From Escarpia spicata (lineage: Eukaryota > Annelida > Polychaeta > Sabellida > Siboglinidae), in NCBI GenBank assembly GCA_963995525.1, contig OZ023213.1:45510294-45574293 (forward strand): DNA of 64,000 bases. The letters are read 5' to 3'. This document shows, piece after piece, positions 17,323-27,600 of the stretch. The notes under the pieces were generated by a model, which was not told the origin of the DNA, searched no databases, and was given only the letters and a program-made list of their open reading frames with translations. The position numbers were made by a program, and so were the translations under genes. Positions within the stretch are counted from its first letter, which is position 1; every line of letters begins with the position of its first letter.

Positions 17323-18420
17323 ATGGCTTATAATTTACAGGAGGTCGCTGCCTCCTCGAGCGCAGCCAATGTGAGTGGGAACGAAAGGCTAGGTGGGCCC
17401 CCGGGTCATGGATTTGACCTAGTCAATGGTCTGTTTATTTGCTAAGTGTGCAAGATCCCCTATAACTCCTCGATAGGACTGTCACTTCATGTACGTGCTA
17501 AACACAGCGAATATTATCATCGGACTAATGTTCCGCAATTTGTCAAAGCTAGATGGTCTCATGAAGAGATGGTGATCGTTGCCCGGGAGGAAATCCGGCT
17601 GGCTAGGACTGGGTGTGCGTCTGTCAATATGGCGTTGATCAGAACCTTTAGAGAATTTAGGTCCGCAGACGCGATTCAAAACGTGCGTCAGAACCCTGTA
17701 TACAGGAAGATCAGGGACCGGCTATATGAGGACATTGCGTCCGTTGGTGTTGAGTCCGCCCCAGTCGGGGACACTCGCGGGAGCGATCCCGTCACTGAAT
17801 ATGGGGTGGGAAGTGATGCTCTAGATCAATCTGGAGCCCCCCCCTCCCCAGGTTATGTCATTACTCCACCAAGAGTAATTGGGGAACGTAGAAAGGGCCC
17901 CAAGAACCGTTGGGAGCCAGAAATGTTAGAGCGCATGGCCGTGGAGGAACGTCGGTTGGTAGAAGTCGGTTGTTCAAAGATTAATATGGAGCTCCACAAA
18001 ATATTCCCAAATCGAACACTCCATGGGATTAAGGCTATGAGACACCTGGAGAAGTATAAGACTCTAAAGGATTCTGGGGCTGCTCCAACCGATCCTACTC
18101 CCGGCCGTGCGTCTCCACAGGTAGAAGCCTGTGCTCCCGAGGCAGGGGGGTCTACCCCCTCCTCGCAGCCGCTTGTATTCGTCACTGACGAGCAGTCCGT
18201 TGATGAGGGCAAGGGGCCTACTCTTGCCTCATCCCCGACCGTTTGGATGGTCTATCTACGTCCCGGCGGGATGAAGCTGAAGGTTCTGTCGATGGGGCTT
18301 TTAGCCCTAATTTCTCTAGTCCGTCTTGTAAGCCCCAGTCGGAAATGGCTACGGCTGGGGCCGACGGTGAACAGCCAACATTCATTTCCTCGCCCCCGAT
18401 ACAGGCGGAGGTTTCAGTAA
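17323..18420 (+). pseudogene. R2-type N-terminal DNA-binding region (broken)
   Basis: The frame starts at ATG 17323 (MAYNLQEVAASSSA). A TAA at 17443-17445 falls between the two cysteines of a C2H2 finger (C-stop-V-C ... H-V-R-A-K-H). Downstream are two related Myb/SANT-like repeats, RWSHEEMVIVAREEIRLA at about 17551 and RWEPEMLERMAVEERRLV at about 17910. Each is followed by G-C-(A/S)-x-(V/I)-N-M. From about 18235 the sensible reading moves to another frame (DGLSTSRRDEAEG, to the stop at 18447), showing a frameshift. Known R2 proteins usually carry one Myb domain; two in tandem is noteworthy. Confidence 0.8.
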
Positions 18421-18543
18421 ATTCAATGGATTCCCAGTTTGCCCTATGACAGGGTCAACTCTTTGAGGAATTAGTCCTTACACAGGTTTATCTGTTTGGG
18501 CTGGACTCTACGGAGCTCTGTGACTTCTCTGTTGGCCAGTTGA

Positions 18544-20421
18544 GTTCAGTTCCAGGCATTCGTAAAGGGTGACGGCATAGCCGATAATGTCTTCTTATTA
18601 AGATCTCTACTGAGTGACAAGTGTATCAGCTTGATACCTCTTTCGTTGGCGTTTTTGGACGTTTCTAAAGCCTTCGACTCTGTCTCCCATGCCTCGCTTC
18701 TGTTGGCGGCAAGGAAAATGGGAGTGCCAGGACCATTTATAGAGTATTTACGCAACCTTTATACAGAGGCATCCACGACCCTTCAGGTCGGTGACCGATT
18801 TAGTAATCCCCTGCCTCAGAACAGGGGTGTACGACAGGGTGACCCACTCTCGCCGTTGTTATTCAATTGTGTTATTGATTGGGTGGTGGCGTCTCTAGAC
18901 TCGAAGTTGGGCGTCAGTATCGGTATGAATGGCCCGCGCCTCAATCATCTGGCGTTCGCCGATGACGTTGTGTTACTTGCGGAATCCAGGATTGGAATCC
19001 AGCATCTCTGCCGTCAATTCAGAGGGGTATTGGGTCGATGCGGTCTTAGTCTAAACCTGAATAAGTCCAAGACGCTCAGAATTGAGGTCGACGGAAAAGC
19101 TAAGAAATGGGTCTGTGACCCAAATCCGCTTGTCCGCCTCGGTGGAAAAGACTTACCGGTCGTGTCTATCTCGAACTGCTATAAGTACCTAGGGATCTCC
19201 GTGAGCGCGAGGGAGGCCGATTCGTCTCCGGAAGAGATTCTCTCTCGGGGATTGAGTCACCTCACCCGCGCTCCACTGAAACCCCAACAACGTCTGTTTA
19301 CGCTTAAAACTAACCTGTTACCTAAACTATACCACCGCCTTATACTCTCGCGGAGCAATTGCTCCGTGTTGAGGAGGTTGGATACATCAATTCGTAAGAA
19401 CCTTAGGTCATGGTTACGACTGCCCCATGATACCGTCACTGCATTTTTCCATAGCGAGACCAGGGAAGGGGGGCTTGGGGTACCCTCTCTTCGCCTTACC
19501 ATTCCGTTACTAAAGGCTTCACGCCTTGAGCGATTGTCGAAATCGCTCGAGCGATTGTCGAAGTCGCTCGAGCCTGCAATCGTCGCACTGGCGGCATGCT
19601 CCCGGACATTTGCGAGGGAGCGATTCAAATGTGGTAACCCCCCACTGAAAGTGGGCGATGTCATTGTGACAGATTCCATATCTGTCAAGAAACAGCTTGG
19701 AGCCTCGCTTCATGGGTCAGTCGATGGTCGTGGCCTGAGTACTTCTGATGAAGTCCCGTCGGTGAATAGCTGGGTCTCCGATGGGTCAGCACTCATGACA
19801 GGGGCTAATTTCCTGCATTCTATACAGATCCGTGCGGGAACCGTTGCGACTAAGCTTGGTGCTTCTCGCGGTCGGTCCGGGACGGACATTAGGTGTGACG
19901 CGTACTGGCGTACCGAGTCGATATGGCACATACTTCAGATCTGCCCTCGAACCTGGGGACACCGAATAATGCGCCATGACACGGTCATGGAGAAGTTCCC
20001 CCGCTTTACGGAGAACCGTGGATGGTCTGTTTTGCGCGCTCCTGTGATTTCTGTAAGAGGTGGCAGCTCCCAGAAACCAGATGCGGTGCTGTACTCCCGC
20101 AAATGTTGTTGGGTTGTCGATGCGTCCGTTGTCGCAGACAATGCTGACCTCGAGGATGCCTTCATTAGCAAATGCGAGAAGTATGACACACAGGCCGTTC
20201 GCGACTATTGCCGAGCTAACCGGCCTTCTCCTGACGTGTCTGAGGACGTATTGTTCGGTGCCCACATTTTCAACTGGAGGGGCGCTATGTCGGCTCCGTC
20301 CGCCAGAATGTGCCAGTCATTCTCCTTAAGTCTCTCAGACATTAAACTTTTATTTGTGTGTGTCGTCGAATGGGGGTGGAAGGTGAATCGTGCATTCCAC
20401 CGGCCTACTGCGTGGCAGTAA
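18544..20421 (+). pseudogene. R2-type reverse transcriptase plus restriction-like endonuclease
   Basis: Open from 18544 in the same frame as the N-terminal part, but the start lacks RT motifs 0-2 (a deletion of perhaps 200 or more codons). Visible: GDGIADNVFLLRSLL (pre-motif A), LAFLDVSKAFDS (motif A Asp), RGVRQGDPLSPLLF (motif B), LAFADDVVLL (motif C, FADD). The C-terminal zinc motif reads CDAYW...H...C, with Tyr where R2 proteins have the second Cys. The endonuclease core KPDAVLYS ... WVVDASVVADN is intact. A 21-bp exact tandem duplication at about 19530-19573 gives RLSKSLE twice. It ends at the TAA at 20419-20421. Confidence 0.88.
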
Positions 20422-21492
20422 GTTGGTTGTATGGGTATGGATTCCCAGTAGGCTTCGGGGTGTCCCACCTGAACAGAGTAAGTCTCACTCACATTAATTT
20501 TCATTTCTCTAGCAAGAGCTTTGCTATAATCAGGAACTTGCCGATTCCAGTATTAAGTTTTTACATTTCGTTATTTTGTTAATGGTTGTATTGAGTTAAA
20601 TGGTTTCGGCTTGAGGTAATTTTTTTTTAGCCAGACGAAGGCTGCGCTCAACGACTATGTACTGTCCTGAATCTTAATCATACACTGGGCCCTTCCCTTA
20701 ATTTAGGACCGCGGATTCCGAGTAGAATGCCCGATAGATGCCGCGTATGCCGGGTAGGCCCTCCGGGCCGCCCGGCAATTATGTCGAGTCCGGGTCGATA
20801 CGACGCCTATGAGTGGGTCTCTACCGACGGTTGGTGGTCAATTGTTTGTTCGTGATTGGCAGATAAGGTAGTAAAGTGTGAAAGTCAGTGCTCCATTTAT
20901 GCATTACGACGTCTTGATCAGTGGATGTGGAACCGTCCTCCAGTATCACTTCCAAGGGTATATCAAGGTTACGTTCTTGTCTTATACAGACACCTGCATT
21001 GCAATAGTAATTAATTATTGTTAATTATAGTAATTGTATAAAGGAGCCTACATGCTTTTTCAAATGAATTGCGGTGTGCGAATGGACATTTTTGAAGTAG
21101 AAAAACTATTTAGGAATTAATTATAGGGTCTAAAACAAATGAATACCAAATTCATTTAGGGAAGTTATATTTTCCGTTAATGAGCGCGGACAGTGTCTGT
21201 CTGACAATAACTACACGGGAGCTGCTTTCTCCGACTACCCGGCCTCGAGTCTTGATCGATAGCTCCTGTCACCCGGGTCGCGGAAGCTGGACAGAATGCC
21301 GAGTAGATATCGGGTATGCCATTTAGGCACTGCATGAGGGCCGCCCGTCATTTTTAATGCGGAGTCCGGGTCGATACGACGACTATGTTAAAAAATTACA
21401 TAACATAGGCGTGTCCAGGGGGCCAGGGGGCACGTGGCGCCCTAGACATTTTGAATTTAGCCGCGCTATACCTGCGCTAAAGTGGCATGCCC
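20422..21492. repeat. Region 3' of R2 copy with two related GC-rich segments
   Basis: The first part may be the R2 3' UTR. Segments at about 20700-20810 and 21285-21390 share agtccgggtcgatacgacg, gggccgcccg and agaatgccgagtag-type words in the same order and orientation. They are diverged direct copies about 580 bp apart and could be LTR-like ends or duplicated UTR sequence. No protein-coding frame was recognised. Confidence 0.5.
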
Positions 21493-21660
21493 TCTAGACC
21501 TGTTGAATGTGCCACCGTAGACCTGTTGAATGTGTCACCGCAGACATGTTGAATGTGCCACCGTAGACATGTTGAATGTACCACCGTAGACCTGTTAAAT
21601 GTGTCACCGTAGACCTGTTGAATGAGCCACTGTATACCTGTTGAATGTGCCCCCTAGACC
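21493..21660. repeat. 23-bp minisatellite, about 7-8 copies
   Basis: Unit tagacctgttgaatgtgcc plus accg, with copies varying at acctg/acatg and gtgcc/gtgtc. It is followed at once by a gggcgggcgg tract and then a TG/TATG-rich microsatellite. Confidence 0.9.
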
Positions 21661-21825
21661 GGGCGGGCGGGCGGGTGGATTTATGTGTGTGTATGTGTTT
21701 GTGTGCGTGTGTGTGTGAGCGTGTGTGTGCAGATGTATGTATGTGTGTATGTACGTATGTACGTACGCATGTATGTATGTATGTATGTATTGGCGAGTTT
21801 GTATGTATGCATACATACATACCAA
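21661..21825. repeat. GT-rich and (TATG)n microsatellite
   Basis: gggcgggcgggcggg followed by tgtgtgtgta and tatgtatgtatg runs. Cys/Val-rich frames across it are artefacts. Confidence 0.9.
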
Positions 21826-21864
21826 CTCGACAATACTGGCTTAACTCTGGATCAAGTGGTACAA

Positions 21865-22505
21865 ACGGTTCTCTCGATGAAGAACAAGTTGAACAATTCG
21901 CAGAGAATCTGCCTAGAATTGCGGCTGACTGCGTCTACAATCCACTAAAAGACCAACTGATAAGAGATCGCATCGTTGTAGATTTGCTGGCAGAAGCACT
22001 TTCAGACAGCTCGCACCCAGTTTGGGAGCGTATAGGAATAAGTCTGCGGACTAAACTGAAAGTGTTCAGAGTGGTTGTCATTCCATCACTACACTATGCG
22101 ATCGAGACATGGACCGTGTACCAGCGCCGTGCCAAAAAGCTAAACCACTTTCACGTGAGCTATATCTGCGAGAGTTGCTGAGAATCAAGTAGCAGGAAAA
22201 AGTACCAGACACATAGGTGCTCGCCCAGACTGGCCTGCCAAGCAGACACAGCTGTTATGGGCTGGCCATGTTGTCAGCATGCCAGACACACGTCTCCCAA
22301 AGAAGGTGCTTCATTGTGATTGGCAAACGGGACCCGCTCTGGCAAATGGCAAAAGAAGCGACGTAAGGACACAATCAAAACATCCCTCGAAAACTTCAAT
22401 ATTGAGAGAGAACGGCACGTGAGCGACAAACATGGTGCAGCGATGCAACAGCGGGCGCTGTGTCATATGAACACGGACGTGTTGCATACGCCAAAAAAAG
22501 GCTAA
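21865..22505 (+). pseudogene. Mosaic of gag-like and LINE reverse-transcriptase C-terminal remnants
   Basis: In one open frame, about 21870-21990 reads DEEQVEQFAENLPRIAADC then LKDQLIRDRIVV. That resembles the retrotransposon gag pattern seen in Ty3/gypsy-type elements. From about 22000 it reads GISLRTKLKVFRVVVIPSL, then HYAIETWTVYQRRAKKLNHF, the C-terminal part of a non-LTR reverse transcriptase. After 22181 the match continues in other frames (GWAGHVV-like, MPDTRLPKKV, then a KWQKKRRKDTIKTSLENF segment to 22505). Two elements have been joined, or one was inserted in the other, before decay. Confidence 0.6.
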
Positions 22506-24490
22506 GCGAGAGAAAGTCTCGTTGAAATGACAATAGGTGATGATGAACTGTGGTCTTCTTCGCTTCGCGATGGACGAACGATACATGGGAAATACCAATG
22601 TACGGACAGATGCCTTATCATCGAATGCTGCCGCGACAGAGGTCGTCTCTGTTAGCAATACGCCACACAGCACACAGCTCTTAATTCACCGGTATAGAAC
22701 ACACTGGCGACCATCTGACCGACAAACGTCAGCATATTCACAAACTTGCGTCGTAATATAAAGTAAGTTGAAAGCCTAAGTTTACTATGCAAATGGGTAG
22801 ACCTAGGGTATATTAAAACGCCAGATAGTTTGGTTATTTATATCAAAATTTGATTAAGTGTGACACATTAAAATGTTGAATTCAAGTCATGAGCGGATCT
22901 AGATCTAGAAAAGGTGGGAACAATTTCCAAAAAATCAACTATATGTGACAGGACGTATACGCACGCATGCCCCCATGTTCGGATGTATGCACACACGCAC
23001 ACACGTACACACGCGTAGCTGTTCACAATACTTATACACACACGTGACTTAATTACAATGTTACTAACAAATACGACATGCCAATGATGTTACGAACGAC
23101 GAGTTGCCGTGCAGCAAATAAGACTTTCCTGTTTGTAGTTCCACCTCACAAGAACACGTCATGATAACGTTTTCTTGTAAAGGCAATCAATACTAGGAGG
23201 AAATCCGTTTTTGCTGCATGACAAGGTTGCCTCTGGTGGAAGATGGGACCATGCAGTACAGCATATTCCATTCGTACATAATATCGACCATGCAAGTAGC
23301 ATGAATGCTAGTTTATTTAAACATTGACACCATTTAAAGTACGTTACTGCTATGGGACCTAAAGATGAAAATTAATCATGGCGGTGGGGACGGAGCTTGT
23401 CTTGTAGATGCACAATTCACGGTATACATGACCATAAATGCCGCTTTTTTGTCAATTGTCTGCATCACAGTAGCCTTACAAATCGTCTTCCCTGCCATAA
23501 TATACGGACAAAGGTTTTACTGGGCAAATTGGAGAAATCATTCAGAGAAAAAAATTAAACTCAAATTTTAACATTTGTTTCAGTTTGCTAAGATAACATA
23601 GTGCATTGTAATGCCTTCGTTAGCGTGGAACTGAATCACTTACTGTCTATGTCTACTGGTTGTTATATGACATTGCTGGTGTTCACCACACCACGGCAGT
23701 TCTTAGAATATCGCGGGAAGTCTGTAACCGGTTTTGCTGTTGATTGTTTGCTGGTCGGCTCTCTCGAATCTCAATGGTTTCACTTATCTTTTTGATCTTA
23801 TTTCTTCTAAAGTTGTTCTCTCTGGCGGGCACTGTGGAGTCTTTGGCCGTGATGTTGTGATTCTCTTGGTGTTCCCATACAACAGTGAATGGTGCCATCA
23901 TGTTCTTTTGTGTTCTTTGAATCTGGCCCCTGAAGGTCTGCTCGTTTCGTTTAGTATGTCTAGAGACAACACGAGTTTCCACCGTTGTTATAATAGTGCC
24001 GTTTTAGAGTCTGAGAACGGTTGTTCTAGTTCTATCCGAAAATATAAGATCATACGTTAATGGGCAGTGCTAAGTAAGGTGAATTAAGTTGCGAAACACT
24101 TTTTATTACATAATTGGGTGAATCGTTATAACTATTGTAGTGTAAATATAATAATTGTAATAGCATTTAAATTAGAATCCATGCCAGCGTTCGGTGTATC
24201 TAGCTGTTTAAAAAACGCCTTTCCGCGTAGTCTGTAGTGAACAGTTTACATTAGTACTTCAACACTGTGTATATTTTATTTCTAGCAATGGAAAGTGGTT
24301 CCCAAAATATAGTCTGGTGGTCATTAGCCGTCCATCGCCATAACCCCACTGTGGTCCTTCGATCCGAGGTAATGCATGAATCTCGCTAGATTTTGCCGCT
24401 AGATACGGCACTGTCCAGTTTATGACTGACGAGCATGAAATAAGTAAGTGGTATGTATGGACCTATTTCGCAGCTGTTTCTTCAGATGTA
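22506..24490. other. Intergenic, no gene supported
   Basis: Short overlapping frames on both strands at 22537-24060 show no motifs. Some (GT)/(AC) microsatellite-like sequence lies at about 22975-23050. No RNA genes were seen. Confidence 0.4.
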
Positions 24491-24630
24491 TGAAAATGGT
24501 CTTTGGCCAGCCCAGTATATGTGAACTTACATGGTCCGATTCGGTTTCGATGTGATGTTAATGTCGCTGCGTCATCCGCGAAAACGAGACTGCGTAATCT
24601 TCATCCGGGTATTTTGGAAGTCCACGGAAA
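24491..24630 (+). promoter_or_regulatory. Probable RSRC2 5' UTR/promoter
   Basis: A CpG-rich patch (tccgattcggtttcgatg, gctgcgtcatccgcg) in otherwise AT-rich DNA, directly 5' of the proposed RSRC2 start. There is no clear TATA box. Confidence 0.35.
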
Positions 24631-24699
24631 ATGGAGACGTTGGTGGGCTATGCCAGCGAAGAAAGCGAAAATTCACCGCAAATAAAACGTGAATCGGAG
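24631..24699 (+). CDS. RSRC2: RSRC2 probable exon 1 (start)
   Basis: ATG in good context (ggaaaatgg) opens METLVGYASEESENSP and ends at a gag followed by donor gtataa, in phase 0. The next exon starts in phase 0 and continues the acidic style (EDKADTKQAPG). Short acidic starts of the form M-x-x-L-x-x-Y are common in splicing-associated proteins. No alternative start was found for the 28645 exon, which has stops upstream. Confidence 0.6.
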
Positions 24700-27600
24700 G
24701 TATAACACATTTTTCATCAGTATAACTTATGAAGTATTGATCGCACATTGTTGTGTAGGTGAATTTGTGTCGATTGTTTAGAAACCTGTACGTGTTTGGA
24801 CTGAGCAGGCCAGTCCAGGGTCAAATACATTTACATTGCAATGTAATGTCTCTAGTAATGAGTAATCTATTGACTATTATTACTTTTATTTTGTAAGTTT
24901 GTTTCCTTCCTGTTACTATTACATTTGAAGCAGTTACTATTACATTTTTCATCGGAACATTTTATGGTATAATGCACTGTATGCATAAATACAATAAGAC
25001 AGCAGTACAATTGTTTGACTCGTCACAGTTTCAAGAACTGCCTAGTCCTAGCCTAGGTAGGTACATCAGGTAAAAATTCAAATACGCTATTTTTTCAATT
25101 AAATGTTTCCACAAGATAAAGTTTGTTATGAAGTTTTTGAATTTTTGTGATATCTTCATTATTTCCGGCGTAAATTCCACTTTTTGTTTCAGAAAAACAA
25201 AACTTTTTGGTATTGAATTTCAGTCCATTTCTTGTGCCCAAACTGGCCCCAGAAGCTTGATGTATTGCATTTGATTATATAGGAAAAAGGCCATAAAATT
25301 TTGTATATTGAAGATATTTATGCGAAATAAGAAGTTATGTGACCCAAAAAATCATATTGATATGATTTGACCTTGACCTAATTAATTGACCTTCATTGTA
25401 TATTTGACCTAATTACTGTGATTATTTGCATTATTTGAATGTAATTAATTAGGAAATGTCTACTAAACTGTTAGAGGATTGAAGATTGTTAATATATTAT
25501 ATTGTTATAGCATACTATGAAATTAGTTATTTAATAACCTTATTAATTGACCTATATTTAATAATTAACCTATTTACCGTTATTAATTACATAAATCGGG
25601 TAGGAAAAGGCCTGTTATAGTTTGAACTCTGTCAGTCAGTTTATACAGTGACTGTGATATATTATGACTGCTACCTCTTAAAATCCATAATTTGTTGATG
25701 ACCTAATTAGTTAACCTAATTTCTTATTTGACCTATTTACAGGGATTAATGGCATGATTGACCTACAATTAATTAGGAAATGGGCATACCAATCTTAAGA
25801 ATGAAAGAAATTGTTAATAGATCAACATGAAATGTTACCAATTATGCATGACATAATTAGTTTAATATTTTCCTAATTAGTTGAACAATTTTAAATACTT
25901 AATTCAGTAACGAGTATTAACAGTATGAACAATTTGTTAATACAACAATCTGAATTCAATGTGACTTTGTAATAAAATGCACGCAGACTAATTGATGAAC
26001 ATTTCTGTAATTAGTATGCCACAACAGGTAAATTTAAAGGGAATTATATGGATAAACATTACAACAGAATGAATATTAAGAACATTTATTATAACAGATT
26101 TAAACATAGCGGCAACATGAATAATTTCATGAAACACTGGATGCATATAATGCAGTGCAAATGCATTGCATAAATGTTCATATGTCCAAGGATGCATGTC
26201 CAACATTATCAAGACGTCCTGCAGATGTAGAGTAGCATGTTCTGTAATTCAGGCAGCACAGCAACATGCAAGACTACCCGTTTGATCTTCCAACACTGAA
26301 ACATGAAAGTCACACTGAATCACTTGATGGAAATGATGTGGTGTAGTATGAAAAAAGAAATGTCATAACTAAAGACATAACAAAATAAATTTGTTAATAT
26401 AATATTAAAAAGTTAATTACATAATAATTAGTTATAACTTTAAGTACAAAAGTAAAAGCAATTCGTTTTATAGATTGAGATGGTTTGGGATTTAAATAAC
26501 GATGCTATGGAAAGCGTCACTAACAACAGACACAGATTCAGTCAGCTTGAACACATTTTTCTTTAAACATTTAATTTTGGCATGTTAATATCAAACTAAA
26601 AACGGTAAATATTAATTATATATAGATCTTGTCACTGTTACAAGTGAACAATAACACCAATTATATGTGATGGTTGCGATGGATATGGATTTAATTAATG
26701 CTGCAAAAGCACCTACTGATGCCAGCGTGATACGGCGTCGACTGTTGAAAATGTACGCCTAGAACGCCAAAGTTGCCCACGTCGGTGTGTTGCTCGGCAG
26801 GCACGTACACTTATGCAACATATAGCATTTTAAAGCTAATATTTAAATCTACACTAATATCGCTATTTCATTACGTAATCTGTACATTTTATTTATGCAT
26901 TTAGCAAGCATAGAAAACATTAAACTTCACTTACCTACACACACAAAATGCCGCGCTCAAAACGAAAAAGAAGTATCTCCATATGTAACAGAGTTATCCA
27001 TTGGTCGATTCCATGCTCAAACGTCATGGTGACATCATTTGCATAGCAGCAGCGACGTATTTTCTGCGACCATGTGATCTCTGGCGCCGCGCCTGCGTCA
27101 TTTTCATGCACAAGAAATGGATCAGTTTTGGCCGCTAGAAGGAAATACGCCACCTAGCGGATACTGATATACCTATCCTAGACTAGACTAATACTTTGAA
27201 GAAGTTAAATGGCACCATTTGTGTGTCGATGTCGTTATGGAGTGACGTCGTGGGGTGACAACTTTGTAATTAACTTTTATAAAATAGTTCTTAATTATTA
27301 AAATAGTAAATGACATGTACTTGTTAAATCTAAGTAGTTATTAGATGGAAGGAGCTTTGACCTTGTTAACTTTAACTTATTTTTTGTATAGGAAATTTAA
27401 AAAACACTGAATTATTTGTTACAGAGTGACAAGTCACTGAATGACAAGGGGTTGTTATAAAATTACAATAATTATGCAATTTCCAATCAATTAATTTGAT
27501 AGATTATACGATATCATGTAAGGCAATAAATTCATAATCCATTGTAAGAATATACAAGGGTGAACCCTCTGTTTATCAGTGCTCTATTCATCTTATGAAT

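Larger units (their letters stand above)
17323..20421 (+). mobile_element. R2-clade non-LTR retrotransposon, inactive copy
   Basis: A single-frame element. It has an N-terminal C2H2 finger, two Myb-like DNA-binding repeats, a linker, reverse transcriptase, and a C-terminal zinc motif with a restriction-like endonuclease (PD..D type). That architecture is specific to the R2 group, which normally inserts in 28S rDNA. Here no rDNA flank is seen; neighbours are ordinary intergenic DNA, so this is an off-target or sequence-relaxed lineage. GC is clearly higher than in flanks. It is dead: stop in the first finger (17443), frameshift near 18235, internal deletion before the RT core. 5' and 3' UTR limits are not defined. 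Confidence 0.85.

Noticed and set aside
20422..20640. 28S rDNA target flank for the R2 copy
   Set aside because: No recognisable 28S sequence follows the element.
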